Notes: generated by a model from the sequence alone, not told the origin. Positions 33,688 through 43,355 are shown, counted from the stretch's first letter. The stretch: 61,298 nt of DNA from Desulforapulum sp034007745 (GCA_034007745.1 JAVEQI010000017.1:1-61298); one strand, 5' to 3'. Program-made: numbers and translations.

Positions 33688-35625
33688 ATGGCAGCAGAAT
33701 CGGTTGAAACACAGGAGAATATAGCTGTCTCTAAGGAAGTATTAAAAGGTCTGATTGCACGGGGGAAGAAAGAGGGTTCTCTCTCCTATGCCGAAATCAA
33801 TGAGGCCATTTCAGACAATTTAAAATCTTCGGATCAGATTGATGACATAATGGTGATGTTCAAGGAGCTTGGAATAGAACTGATTGACACTGACAAGGGT
33901 GAACAGCCAAAGGGTAAGAAGGTTAAGGCGGCTGCTTCTAAGGCGGCTAAGGTAACTAAACCAGTTAAGGCGGCTAAACCGGTTGCTAAGCCAGCCAAGC
34001 CAGCTAAGGCGGTCATGGATGATGTCGGGGACAGTGATGACGGTGCTGATGATGATGATGATCAGGCCAATAGCCCCAGGAAGAAAGCCAAGTTTGGCAA
34101 GGCAACAGCCGCTGATATGGAGTTTGGGACGGTTACCGACCCTGTCAAGATGTATCTCAGGGAAATGGGAATGGTCACCCTGCTCAGTCGTGAAGGTGAG
34201 ATAGAGATTGCAAAAAAAATCGAGGTGGGCGAACGGGAGGTCTTAAAGGGACTGCTGGCAAGTCCCATTGCCGTTGATCATCTTCTGGCTCTTGGAGGCA
34301 GGATGAAGGCCCAGCAGGCCAGGGGGGAGGACAGTCGCCTTCGGCCCAAACATATCTTAAGGGATGTGGACGAGGGTGATGGTGTGGTTGACGAGGTTGC
34401 CAAACTCGAAAAATTTCTATCCTGCCTGGATGAAATTAAGGAATTTCATCTTCTGAATCAAGAAAAAAGAACCCAAATTCTTGCAGGCGGCCTTGAACCC
34501 CATGAGGTCCGCAAGTTGAGGGATGATATTCGTAGCAAAAATGAAAAAATATACGAACTCCTCAAATGCTGGCGGTTTGAAAGCGGAGTCGTTGACAAGA
34601 TCGAAAAGAGCATCCGCTCAAATATTCATTGGTTTGATACCATGGATGACCTTTTAAAGCGCTGCTCTGCATCTTTAAAGGCCAGAAGGGATGACATGGT
34701 CGAGATGCTTCAGGATAGGGAAGAGTTTGTCGCCTGGGTTATGGAGCGCTCTAACATGGAAGAGGAAAGGGCAATAATCCTGCATCAGGATCTGTCTGCC
34801 ATAACCACCCAGATGGCCGTTCGAAGGGACAATGTTAAAGGGGACGCACTGGCCCTTAAAAAGATTATCAAAGGCATCGACAAGGGCAGGATGATGGCAA
34901 AGTATGCCAAAAGTGAGCTTGTCCGGGCAAATCTCAGGCTGGTCGTGAGCATAGCAAAAAAATATACCAACCGGGGTCTTCAGTTTCTTGATCTTATCCA
35001 GGAGGGAAATATCGGGCTGATGAAGGCTGTGGACAAGTTTGAATATCGTAGGGGTTATAAGTTCAGCACCTATGCAACCTGGTGGATACGACAGGCTATC
35101 ACAAGGGCCATTGCCGACCAGGCAAGGACAATCAGGATTCCCGTTCACATGATCGAGACCATCAACAAGCTGATCAGAACATCCCGGTATCTTGTCCAGG
35201 AGATGGGCAAGGAACCTTCACCTGAGGAGATAGCCGAAAAAATGGAGATCCCCCTTGATAAGGTGAGGAGGGTACTGAAAATTGCCCGGGAGCCCATTTC
35301 CCTTGAGACCCCCATCGGAGAGGAAGAGGACAGTCACCTTGGGGATTTTATCGAAGATAAAAAGTTTTCCCTGCCGTCGGAGGCCGCCATTAACCTGAAC
35401 CTTGCCGAGCAGACAAGGAAGGTGCTGGCAACCCTGACCCCAAGGGAAGAAAAAGTGCTTCGCATGCGGTTTGGAATCGGGGAAAAGGCCGACCACACCC
35501 TGGAAGAGGTGGGGCGCGACTTTACGGTGACAAGAGAAAGGATTCGACAGATCGAGGCCAAGGCTTTGAGAAAGTTGCGTCATCCTACCCGAAGTCGTAA
35601 ATTAAAGAGCTTCATAGAGATTTAA
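33688..35625 (+). CDS. rpoD: RNA polymerase primary sigma factor (sigma-70)
   Basis: A 645-residue housekeeping sigma factor. Region 1.1 is followed by an inserted Lys/Ala/Pro-rich tract (about 75-110, repeated AAKPVAKPAKPAK-type units) and an acidic DDVGDSDDGADDDDD run. Region 2 (LQFLDLIQEGNIGLMKAVDK, then YKFSTYATWWIRQAI) and region 4 (TLEEVGRDFTVTRERIRQIE) are intact. GGAGG precedes the ATG by 9 bp. The repetitive basic/acidic linker is likely disordered. Confidence 0.96.
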   Translation: MAAESVETQENIAVSKEVLKGLIARGKKEGSLSYAEINEAISDNLKSSDQIDDIMVMFKELGIELIDTDKGEQPKGKKVKAAASKAAKVTKPVKAAKPVAKPAKPAKAVMDDVGDSDDGADDDDDQANSPRKKAKFGKATAADMEFGTVTDPVKMYLREMGMVTLLSREGEIEIAKKIEVGEREVLKGLLASPIAVDHLLALGGRMKAQQARGEDSRLRPKHILRDVDEGDGVVDEVAKLEKFLSCLDEIKEFHLLNQEKRTQILAGGLEPHEVRKLRDDIRSKNEKIYELLKCWRFESGVVDKIEKSIRSNIHWFDTMDDLLKRCSASLKARRDDMVEMLQDREEFVAWVMERSNMEEERAIILHQDLSAITTQMAVRRDNVKGDALALKKIIKGIDKGRMMAKYAKSELVRANLRLVVSIAKKYTNRGLQFLDLIQEGNIGLMKAVDKFEYRRGYKFSTYATWWIRQAITRAIADQARTIRIPVHMIETINKLIRTSRYLVQEMGKEPSPEEIAEKMEIPLDKVRRVLKIAREPISLETPIGEEEDSHLGDFIEDKKFSLPSEAAINLNLAEQTRKVLATLTPREEKVLRMRFGIGEKADHTLEEVGRDFTVTRERIRQIEAKALRKLRHPTRSRKLKSFIEI

Positions 35626-35628
35626 TGC

Positions 35629-35656
35629 TTGACATACCAATGTCAATCTATATAAT
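35629..35656 (+). promoter_or_regulatory. Sigma-70 promoter of the tRNA gene
   Basis: Consensus TTGACA (35629-35634) and TATAAT (35651-35656) with a 16-bp spacer, starting 4 bp after the rpoD stop. Initiation near 35663 leaves about 20 bp before the tRNA. Confidence 0.85.
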
Positions 35657-35682
35657 ACTCAAGTTTTGTTGATGGGTAATTG

Positions 35683-35758
35683 GGGCCCATAGCTCAGTTG
35701 GAAGAGCCACCGGCTCATAACCGGTCGGTCCCTGGTTCGAACCCAGGTGGGCCCACCA
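35683..35758 (+). tRNA. tRNA with CAU anticodon, probably tRNA-Met
   Basis: A 76-nt cloverleaf: acceptor GGGCCCA/TGGGCCC, D stem GCTC/GAGC, anticodon stem ACCGG/CCGGT with loop CTCATAA, T stem CCTGG/CCAGG with TTCGAAC loop, and encoded CCA. A first G-C pair argues against initiator tRNA. An Ile2 tRNA with lysidine at C34 cannot be excluded by eye. Confidence 0.93.
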
Positions 35759-35861
35759 TCACTACAATAATTGGGTAAAAATGCGTATAAGACAATGTCA
35801 TTGAAGGTTTACTTTAAAAAAAGATGTTCTGATATAAAATACCCTGACCAAGATAGTATGG

Positions 35862-35891
35862 GAGCGTGGTACCTGATACCACGCTCTTTTT
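35862..35891 (+). terminator. Intrinsic terminator after the tRNA
   Basis: GAGCGTGGTA / TACCACGCTC, a perfect 10-bp stem with a CCTGA loop, followed by TTTTT. It closes the tRNA transcription unit 104 bp after the gene. Confidence 0.9.
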
Positions 35892-35940
35892 GCTTTTACT
35901 CATTTGGTCATCAGGTTGATCATGAAAAAAAGAGGCAGCA

Positions 35941-36765
35941 TTGACACCCTCAATAGGGGATCTGCTCGATTTCATTGATCAAATGGCACCCTTTGCCCTT
36001 GCCGAGGCCTGGGATAATTCAGGGCTTCAGATAGGCAACAGGCAATGGCCCGGATCAAAGATTCTTGTGGCCCTTGATGTGACACCAGCCGTCTTGGCCG
36101 AGGCTGTATCCTGGGGAGCAGACCTTGTTCTCACCCACCATCCGTTGATAATGAATCCCCTCACTTCCATTGATTTTTCTTCCATTCCAGGTTCCATCAT
36201 CTCCCTTTGCGCATGTCACAGGATTTCCGTTGTTTCTGTTCACACAAACCTTGACAAGGCAAACCCCGGTCTGAACGATTATTTTATACATAAAATCGGT
36301 TTGGTGTCAGTTGGCAGCCTTGAACCATTGATCCCGGAAAAACAGATGACATTTGCTGGAACCGGAAGGATCTTCACTCTTCAAAACCCTTGCACCCTTC
36401 GCAGTCTGAGCGATCAGGTTTGCTCAAGCCTACACATCTCCGGGGTGAGGTGTGTAGGGGACATGGATATGATGGTCGAGCGTGTTGCCGTATGCACGGG
36501 AAGCGGTGGTTCCCTTGTGAGGACCTTTCTGGAGTCGGGGGCTGACGTTTTTATCACGGGCGATGTCAAATACCATGAGGCAAGGGATGCTGAACAGGCA
36601 GGTGCAGGACTCCTTGACGTGGGACATTTTGCCTCCGAGCGAATGGTTGTGGACCTTTTTTATGAGCGCTTCACGCAATGGGCTCAATCATCGAAAGTTG
36701 AGATCAAAGTCAGAGTGTTTGACGGCGAGAGTGATCCTTTCAGGATTGTGGGTATTAGGTATTAG
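35941..36765 (+). CDS. Nif3-like dinuclear metal-centre protein
   Basis: A 274-residue Nif3/YqfO-family protein. Metal ligands are seen in LTHHPLIM, VHTNLDKA and GHFASE, with GDVKYHEARDAEQAG between. The inserted PII-like domain of longer homologues is absent. The start is TTG at 35941 with AGAGG seven bases upstream; the nearby ATG at 35922 is out of frame. The family has been linked to GTP cyclohydrolase-like chemistry, but its role is not settled. Usual neighbour of the zinc-ribbon gene that follows. Confidence 0.9.
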   Translation: MTPSIGDLLDFIDQMAPFALAEAWDNSGLQIGNRQWPGSKILVALDVTPAVLAEAVSWGADLVLTHHPLIMNPLTSIDFSSIPGSIISLCACHRISVVSVHTNLDKANPGLNDYFIHKIGLVSVGSLEPLIPEKQMTFAGTGRIFTLQNPCTLRSLSDQVCSSLHISGVRCVGDMDMMVERVAVCTGSGGSLVRTFLESGADVFITGDVKYHEARDAEQAGAGLLDVGHFASERMVVDLFYERFTQWAQSSKVEIKVRVFDGESDPFRIVGIRY

Positions 36766-36863
36766 GTAACCAACACCCAAAACCCAGTACCTTCTTTTTA
36801 AAATATAAAAAGCAAGGCCTGGCATCGGAATATGGCTGCTAGGCCGGCACAGGGGAAGAAAAG

Positions 36864-37607
36864 ATGCAGGAGATAACCAGGGAGGATATCGGTGTCCTTG
36901 TCAAGCTTCAAAAGGCCGAGACAGAGACTGTTCGTATTGAATCTTTTCTTAAAAAGATAGAAACGGAAAAGATCGGTGTTGAAAAAGAGCTGATTGCTTT
37001 TAAATCAGCCCTTGAAAATCACAAAGACGAACTGGCCAAGGCTGCGGCTCTTTGCCGGGATACCGAGGCTGAAGTTCAGATGCTTGGCGAACGTGTGGTT
37101 AGAAGCAATGAAAAATTAAGGCAGGTCAAGACCAACAAGGAGTATCAGGCTCTCCAGCGGGAGGTTGACGACAACCGAAAACGAAAGGAAGTCCTTGAAA
37201 CGAGCTTTATTAAGTTCCTTGAAGACAAGGAGTCAAAGGAAACCTTTGTCTCCCAGCGGGAGGTCGAGCTTGCCCAGCTGACAGAAAAGATACGCACAGA
37301 GCAGGAGGAGATCGATAAAAAGGGGCAGAGCGATCGGGAGCTGCTCAATCAATACCGTCGCCAGCGGGAAGAGATCGGTGAAAAGCTTGAATCTTCACTT
37401 TATCGGCAGTTCAATCAGATATCTAATGCAAATGGCGGTCTTGCCGTGGTGGAGGTGAGGGAACGTCTGTGCAGGGGATGTTTCATGAGTATTCCCCACC
37501 AGCTTTATATTGAGGTTCAGCGTTGCAACAGCTTGATTTTGTGTCCCCAGTGTAATAGAATACTTTACTTTGCTCAACCCGAGGAGAGCACGGTTCAGGC
37601 AGACTGA
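36864..37607 (+). CDS. Coiled-coil protein with C-terminal C4 zinc ribbon
   Basis: A 247-residue protein: residues about 10-180 are a long charged coiled coil, followed by a C4 zinc ribbon (CRGCFMSIP and CPQCNRILYF). This matches the family annotated as C4-type zinc ribbon/CT398-like, which in chlamydiae binds sigma-54 or flagellar proteins. It commonly follows a Nif3-like gene and precedes rnpB, exactly as here. Function in this lineage is unknown. Confidence 0.88.
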   Translation: MQEITREDIGVLVKLQKAETETVRIESFLKKIETEKIGVEKELIAFKSALENHKDELAKAAALCRDTEAEVQMLGERVVRSNEKLRQVKTNKEYQALQREVDDNRKRKEVLETSFIKFLEDKESKETFVSQREVELAQLTEKIRTEQEEIDKKGQSDRELLNQYRRQREEIGEKLESSLYRQFNQISNANGGLAVVEVRERLCRGCFMSIPHQLYIEVQRCNSLILCPQCNRILYFAQPEESTVQAD

Positions 37608-37666
37608 TGGGATATTAGGACCAGAGAGAATTTAGAGTTAAATAAAATTTAGAATAAGAAAAGTAT

Positions 37667-38053
<387 letters not shown>

Positions 38054-38057
38054 ATTT

Positions 38058-38157
38058 NNNNNNNNNNNNNNNNNNNNNNNNNNNNNNNNNNNNNNNNNNN
38101 NNNNNNNNNNNNNNNNNNNNNNNNNNNNNNNNNNNNNNNNNNNNNNNNNNNNNNNNN
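38058..38157. other. Assembly gap (100 N)
   Basis: Exactly 100 unspecified bases, the conventional filler for a gap of unknown length. It removes the promoter region and about the first 20-30 codons of the SufC-like gene. Confidence 0.98.
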
Positions 38158-38862
38158 CAGAACGTCAACCTCCATGTCCCCAGGGGAGAGACCCATATCC
38201 TGTTCGGGCCCAATGGGTCGGGCAAGACTTCCCTGATGATGACCATCATGGGCTTTTCCGGATACAAGGTGACCCGGGGACGGATTTTGTTCAAGGGTCA
38301 GGATATCACCATGATGCCCATCCACGAACGGGCAAGTCTTGGTATTGGGGTTCTTTTCCAGCGGCCCCCCACCATTAACGGGCTCTCCACCCGCCGCATG
38401 GTTGAAATTTGCGCCAGGGGAAGAAAGATCGATGTTGATGCCATGTCCGAGAGTCTTAACTTCAAGAGTTTTCTTGAAAGGGACGTGAACAGCAACCTGT
38501 CCGGTGGTGAGATCAAACGAAGCGAGCTTCTCCAGCTTGCTGCCCAGGCACCTGATCTTCTGCTCCTTGACGAGCCTGAATCGGGTGTGGACCTTGAGTC
38601 CATTGTTCTTCTCGGGGAAAGCATCAATGAGTTGCTCAACCGGGGAATAAAAAAACAACCCGCCTGCCACAGGCTTTCCATAAACGGTAACGCTAAATCA
38701 GCTCTGGTAATAACACACACCGGCCACATACTTGATTACATCACGGCCGACAGGGGCCAGGTGCTTAACAATGGTCAGCTCCGATGTTCGCGCAATGCCA
38801 GGGAGATTTTAAAGTGGATCAGGGAGTACGGATATGAGGAGTGTGTAAGATGTTCAGCTTGA
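38158..38862 (+). CDS. SufC-like Fe-S assembly ATPase (5' end in gap)
   Basis: 235 codons of an ABC ATPase; the N-terminus is lost in the N run. Walker A is GPNGSGKTS, the signature NLSGGEIKR, and Walker B LLLLDEPESGVD, the E-S-G-x-D form typical of SufC. VLFQRPPTINGLS is the Q-loop. An insertion, GIKKQPACHRLSINGNA, just before the H-loop (VITHTGHIL) is longer than in E. coli SufC. It overlaps the SufB-like gene by 13 bp. In anaerobes such pairs form a minimal Fe-S scaffold without SufS/SufE. Confidence 0.88.
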   Translation, partial: QNVNLHVPRGETHILFGPNGSGKTSLMMTIMGFSGYKVTRGRILFKGQDITMMPIHERASLGIGVLFQRPPTINGLSTRRMVEICARGRKIDVDAMSESLNFKSFLERDVNSNLSGGEIKRSELLQLAAQAPDLLLLDEPESGVDLESIVLLGESINELLNRGIKKQPACHRLSINGNAKSALVITHTGHILDYITADRGQVLNNGQLRCSRNAREILKWIREYGYEECVRCSA

Positions 38863-40070
38863 ATGACTCTAGGGATACTCCTGAGCTTAAACCCAAGGAT
38901 GGCCCCGAAAATGACCCGAATGCCGTTGAGCTTTCGAGCTTCAGCCTCGAGGCCGGTGGGCATGCTTTCCAGGATAGACTTGACGGCATAGATCCTGAAG
39001 ATGCCCGGGAGTTCATCAAGGTTGGTATTGAAAAACAGTCGTTGCTGAGGTCTGGTTCTTTTATTCAGAAGGATTCCTCTATAATTCATTGCGGTTGTTC
39101 AAGTGAGGGGGTTGAGATCTCGGGTATTGCCCAGGCCCTGGAAAAAGACCCGAGTCTTGAACATTACATGTGGACCCTGCTCGACCCTGGAAAGGATGAT
39201 CTTGCAAAATTTGCCAAGGATGCACCTCTCCAGGGATTCTGCATTCAAACAAAGCCCAGGGTCAAGATAGAAAAACCCCTTCAGACCTGTCTTCACATTG
39301 CAAAGGATGGGTATGCCCAGAGGGTGCATAATCTCATCATCGTTGAAGAGGACTCTGAGGTTCACATCATTGCCGGATGTTCCACCGCAGGCCATGTTCA
39401 ATATGGACTTCACCTGGGGCTCTCCGAGTTTTTCGTTAAAAAAGGGGCAACCCTCAAGTATACAATGATCCATGAATGGGGGAGGAAAATAGTTGTCCGC
39501 CCGAAAACAGCCGTGCATGTTGAGGAGGGCGGGGTTTTCATCTCCAACTACATCTCTCTCAAACCAGTCGGTTCCCTTGTATCTAATCCCGTTACCTATC
39601 TTGAAAAGAATGCCACGGCAAGGTTTAATTCAATTCTGGTGGCGGGTGAAGGAACCTACATGGACGTGGGGTCAGTTGTGGAGCTCAGAGCGCCCGGCGC
39701 AAGGGCCGAGATAATCTCAAGGGCCATTGTCGCAGGTGGCACCATCATCTCAAGGGGACACATGAAAAGTCTGGTGCCCGGGGTCAAGGGACATCTTGAG
39801 TGTAAAGGTTTGATCCTTAAAGATGGACTCCTCCATGCCATTCCGGAACTTTCAGGGTTTACCCCCGGGGTGGAACTTTCCCATGAGGCGGCCGTTGGAA
39901 AGATTGACCGACGTGAGATTGAGTACCTCATGGCAAGGGGGCTTAACGAGGAAGAGGCCATCTCCACCATTGTCAGGGGGTTTTTAAACGTGGATATCGA
40001 TGGCCTTCCTGCCGAGTTAGCGGCCAGGATGGACAGGGCGGTTCAGGAGACTGAGCAGGACATGATGTGA
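38850..40070 (+). CDS. SufB/SufD-like Fe-S cluster scaffold
   Basis: A 406-residue SufBD-family protein: an N-terminal helical part, then the right-handed beta-helix region (VHNLIIVEEDSEVHIIAGC through VPGVKGHLECKGLIL), and a C-terminal helix ending AVGKIDRREIEYLMARGLNEEEA, a SufB/D hallmark. One protein probably does the job of SufB and SufD, as in archaeal and anaerobe two-gene systems. ATG 38850 is preferred, with GAGGAG 8-9 bp upstream; a GTG at 38841 is in frame. No cysteine desulfurase follows. Confidence 0.88.
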   Translation: MFSLNDSRDTPELKPKDGPENDPNAVELSSFSLEAGGHAFQDRLDGIDPEDAREFIKVGIEKQSLLRSGSFIQKDSSIIHCGCSSEGVEISGIAQALEKDPSLEHYMWTLLDPGKDDLAKFAKDAPLQGFCIQTKPRVKIEKPLQTCLHIAKDGYAQRVHNLIIVEEDSEVHIIAGCSTAGHVQYGLHLGLSEFFVKKGATLKYTMIHEWGRKIVVRPKTAVHVEEGGVFISNYISLKPVGSLVSNPVTYLEKNATARFNSILVAGEGTYMDVGSVVELRAPGARAEIISRAIVAGGTIISRGHMKSLVPGVKGHLECKGLILKDGLLHAIPELSGFTPGVELSHEAAVGKIDRREIEYLMARGLNEEEAISTIVRGFLNVDIDGLPAELAARMDRAVQETEQDMM

Positions 40071-40098
40071 TTCCGGGTCTGGAGTTTTGATATTTTCC

Positions 40099-41403
40099 AT
40101 GGCAAACTCGTGTACAATTTCATTCAGGGAAAAGGTAAACCTCTTTTCCTTTGAGTATTTAAAATGCGTCCTTTTTATAGAAAGTGTGGATTCAGAGGAT
40201 TATATCCTCACCAAGAAGCTCTATTCAAAGCTGATAACAGCCTCCCATCTGTTGGAGGATTTTCTTGATTTCCACGGTGCAAAGAACAATCGTGAGTGGG
40301 TCTTTTACCGGGAGCTGTCGGCTGCAATGCGGCATCTTGCCCTTGCCGGTTACTCCCAGAAGCATATCCTAAACCGTATCGGGTTTTATGAGCTAAAGGA
40401 CACCAGGAAGTTTAAACTGGAGTCTGCCGACACTCTTTTGATGATCCAGGACTCGTTAAAGCTCGCAGCTCCCATCATCCTTGCCGAGGCAAAAAAGCTT
40501 GGCATAGAGATTCCACCCATCGGCTATGACATACGTTTTTTTCCGGAAATAATGACCGGCGAGCAGCTCGAACATGACATCGACGACCTTGAGGACCGGG
40601 ATCGACAGCAGCAGAATCTCACAAGCATTGCAAGCGATTTTCTGGATCTGATCAAAACCTTTGAGCCGCTTTCTTTCTATGAACGTCACACTAGTCAGAC
40701 CATCAGGGAGCTTGTTCCATCCAAGGTTAACGAGGTGGGCATCCGTCGTTTTGAGATGCTGCTGCACAACCTTCAGAGTTCGTTTGATTCCTATGTGATC
40801 CATGGTGGTTTTTTCCACGGAAATAGAAGGCTCAAAGAGCTTCGAAGTCATTTTTCCATTGTGTTTCATATTCTCCAGGTGATTGGCCGTCTGCTTCACT
40901 TTTACGAACGCCACCTCTATGACGTTGAGTACAAGGACACATACAAGAGCGTGAGTGAATCCCTGGCCGATATCATCGATCCCGATCTCCTCCTGGACCG
41001 GGCCGTTAACTATGGCCTTTTTTACGCCTGGCAGTTTTTAAGCTCGGGCAGAGAAATTACACTGGATGTACTGAACCAATATATCGACCGCTCGTCGATC
41101 ATTGTGGGAATTCCAAAGGAGAGGGGGTTTCACAGCCGGCCAAGCCTTCTTGTGGCAAAGATCGTCCAGCATTATGGCGGAGAGGTCACCATGGTCGTTG
41201 GTGAAGACAGTTTTGATGCCTCGAGCGTTCTTGACATGCAGTGGGCCGGGGGCAAGATAAAAAAAGAGGATGTGGAAGAGGTGGAATTCAGGGGGGATTC
41301 AAGGGCGCTTGCCGATCTTAAAGTGCTGGCCCGGGTCAACTACGGGGAGGATTCCATGGGCAAGGGGGTTCCTTTGCCGCCGGAACTTTCTTATTTGAGG
41401 TAG
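40099..41403 (+). CDS. Unknown helical domain fused to a C-terminal HPr-like domain
   Basis: A 434-residue chimera. The first ~325 residues are soluble, helical and of no family I recognise, with an odd run of aromatic and His residues at about 190-300. Residues about 334-420 match HPr of the phosphotransferase system: GFHSRPSLLVAKIV keeps the phosphorylatable His (H345), and the Ser-46 region reads DASSVLDMQWAGGKI. No enzyme I, HPr kinase or PTS permease lies in the window. ATG 40099 is more plausible than the TTG at 40087, which sits too close to GGAG. It precedes ispD by 6 bp. Confidence 0.75.
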   Translation: MANSCTISFREKVNLFSFEYLKCVLFIESVDSEDYILTKKLYSKLITASHLLEDFLDFHGAKNNREWVFYRELSAAMRHLALAGYSQKHILNRIGFYELKDTRKFKLESADTLLMIQDSLKLAAPIILAEAKKLGIEIPPIGYDIRFFPEIMTGEQLEHDIDDLEDRDRQQQNLTSIASDFLDLIKTFEPLSFYERHTSQTIRELVPSKVNEVGIRRFEMLLHNLQSSFDSYVIHGGFFHGNRRLKELRSHFSIVFHILQVIGRLLHFYERHLYDVEYKDTYKSVSESLADIIDPDLLLDRAVNYGLFYAWQFLSSGREITLDVLNQYIDRSSIIVGIPKERGFHSRPSLLVAKIVQHYGGEVTMVVGEDSFDASSVLDMQWAGGKIKKEDVEEVEFRGDSRALADLKVLARVNYGEDSMGKGVPLPPELSYLR

Positions 41404-41409
41404 TAAATA

Positions 41410-42129
41410 GTGGATTGTGATATCTTTGCCATTATTGTCGCAGGCGGTCGGGGAGTTCGTATGGCATCAACCCTGCGCAAGCAATACCTTGATCTTGCAG
41501 GCATTCCAATTCTTGCCCGTACCCTGAAACAATTCATCGATTATAAAGGTATCAGGGCCGTTGTCGTAGTTGTACCGGACCAGGATATAGAGTTCTGCAA
41601 TGACGAAATTTTTAAGCCCCATGGGCTTGAAGATAGGGTCTTACTGGTTGCGGGGGGCAAAGACCGCCAGGCGTCTGTCAGGAACGGGCTTTTAGCGATC
41701 ATGAAATTGAAGGAAGCTGATAACCCTTGTCTGGTCATGATACACGACGGGGTCAGACCCTTTGTTGACGATGCCATTATTCAGCCCTGCCTTGAAGGAG
41801 CCCTCCGGCACGGGGCAGCCATTCCTGTTATTCCGGTAACAGATACCCTTGTAAGGGGGAATAAAGAGGGGTTTGCCCTAAGAAACGTTGACAGGAACGC
41901 ATTGTTCCAGGCTCAGACCCCCCAGTGCTTTGACCTTGATCTTGTGTTGGCAGCCCATGAACATGCCCTAGAAACAAAATTTCTAGGAACCGATGATGCC
42001 TCCCTTGTAGAGCATTTGGGTCACCGGGTGTTCATGACCCCGGGAAGTTCGACAAACATTAAAATCACCACCCGGGACGACCTTACCCTTGCCCAGGTTC
42101 TGGTTACTCTGGAACGTTCAAAAGCGTAG
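41410..42129 (+). CDS. ispD: 2-C-methyl-D-erythritol 4-phosphate cytidylyltransferase
   Basis: A 239-residue MEP-pathway enzyme joining CTP and MEP. AIIVAGGRGVRM holds the CTP-binding loop (usually GxGxR), LRKQYLDLAG supplies the catalytic Lys, and IHDGVRPFV, TDTLVRG and QAQTPQCF are standard IspD motifs. The start is GTG at 41410, 6 bp after the HPr-chimera stop, without a strong ribosome site. The 3' end overlaps the convergent kamA-like gene by 26 bp. IspF is not adjacent. Confidence 0.92.
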   Translation: MDCDIFAIIVAGGRGVRMASTLRKQYLDLAGIPILARTLKQFIDYKGIRAVVVVVPDQDIEFCNDEIFKPHGLEDRVLLVAGGKDRQASVRNGLLAIMKLKEADNPCLVMIHDGVRPFVDDAIIQPCLEGALRHGAAIPVIPVTDTLVRGNKEGFALRNVDRNALFQAQTPQCFDLDLVLAAHEHALETKFLGTDDASLVEHLGHRVFMTPGSSTNIKITTRDDLTLAQVLVTLERSKA

Positions 42130-43177
42130 TTTCCTCGCCCATGTAATTTCTCAATAGGTACTCCTTCTCAGTCTTTTCAACTAGATAATTGTCGTCCATC
42201 AGGGGAATCTTTCCGATATTTGTGGCAATCACGTGGGCCGGGCGGGCAAGGCCGGTTGTATGGCCCTGGAGTGCATTCCTGATAAGCTCAGATCCCTTTT
42301 CAATGCCCGTTCTGAAATGATCGATACCCGGTGCCGCCTCACACAAAAACAGGTAGTAGGGACGAATTCTCGTGTAAACAAGCTTCTGATGAAGTTCTCT
42401 AAAGGTTTTTACGTCGTCGTTGATCCCCTTGAGGAGCACTGCCTGGTTGCCTACGTTCACCCCGCACTTTAAAAGATTAAAAACGGCCCTGGCCGTCTGT
42501 TCGGTGATCTCTTTCGGGTGGTTGCACTGGGTGTTGATCCAGATGGGAACCTTGTGGAAATCGCCGAGGATCTCCATGAGATCCGGGGTTATTCTTTGGG
42601 GAAGGTTGATCACAGTTCTTGTGCCGAAGCGGATCATTTGTACATGGTCGATTCTTCTGAGCCGTGTGATAAGGTCACAGAGCACCCGGTCCGACAGGAG
42701 AAAAGGGTCTCCGCCGGTTACAAGGACATCCCTGATCCCCCTGTTTTTTATGATCCATTCGATTCCCCGGTCAATGTTGAATTCAAGCCTTAGACGCCGG
42801 TCAACCACCACTTCCCGCCTGAAACAGTGGCGGCAGTAGGAAGCACACGAGTCTGTGACGGTAAAGGCAACCCGGTCCCGGTACTGCCGGGCAATGGAGT
42901 CGGGGCGTTCAGGGTCAATGTTCCTGTTCTCGTGGAACACGAGGTAATCTTTAACTCCATATCTGCTTTCAAGCTCTTTCAGCGACGGGACTATCTGACG
43001 TCGAATGGGGCAGGAGGGATCGTCCCTGTCCATTAAAGAGGCAAAGTAAGGGGTGGCACCCCAACGGGTGTCAAGGGTATTGATGGCCGTCGTTTCTTCC
43101 GGGGTGAGGTTGATAATTCTGCCTAATTTGCCAGGGGTGTTGATCATCCCCTGGATCTGGGAAATCCAATCGTCCAT
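42104..43177 (-). CDS. KamA-family radical SAM enzyme (lysine 2,3-aminomutase-like)
   Basis: A 357-residue radical SAM/PLP protein. The cluster triad is C111/C115/C118 in CASYCRHC, VTGGDPFLLSD follows, and a C-terminal IGKIPLMDDNYLVE lies near the expected PLP-lysine region. It is shorter than clostridial KamA (about 416), close in size to EpmB, which makes beta-lysine for elongation factor P. Neither epmA nor efp is in the window, so lysine 2,3-aminomutase and EpmB-like roles are both open. Confidence 0.85.
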   Translation of the reverse strand: MDDWISQIQGMINTPGKLGRIINLTPEETTAINTLDTRWGATPYFASLMDRDDPSCPIRRQIVPSLKELESRYGVKDYLVFHENRNIDPERPDSIARQYRDRVAFTVTDSCASYCRHCFRREVVVDRRLRLEFNIDRGIEWIIKNRGIRDVLVTGGDPFLLSDRVLCDLITRLRRIDHVQMIRFGTRTVINLPQRITPDLMEILGDFHKVPIWINTQCNHPKEITEQTARAVFNLLKCGVNVGNQAVLLKGINDDVKTFRELHQKLVYTRIRPYYLFLCEAAPGIDHFRTGIEKGSELIRNALQGHTTGLARPAHVIATNIGKIPLMDDNYLVEKTEKEYLLRNYMGEETTLLNVPE

Positions 43178-43355
43178 TTTATGTTTGTCTCTTTTTTTTT
43201 AGTATGTAGGAGGACAGTTCCTACCAGGATTTGCCTGTCGTGTAAAGGTTCTGGTGGATTTCCTACAAAATGGTTGACACCTGAAGGGCTAACAGATATC
43301 CGTTCCTAGGGAGAAATAACGTTTAAACTCGTAATTTGATAAGGAGGATGTCTGT

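Noticed and set aside
35922..35941. ATG at 35922 as the Nif3-like start
   Set aside because: It is 19 bp from the TTG start and out of frame; the TTG has the AGAGG site and matches the family N-terminus.
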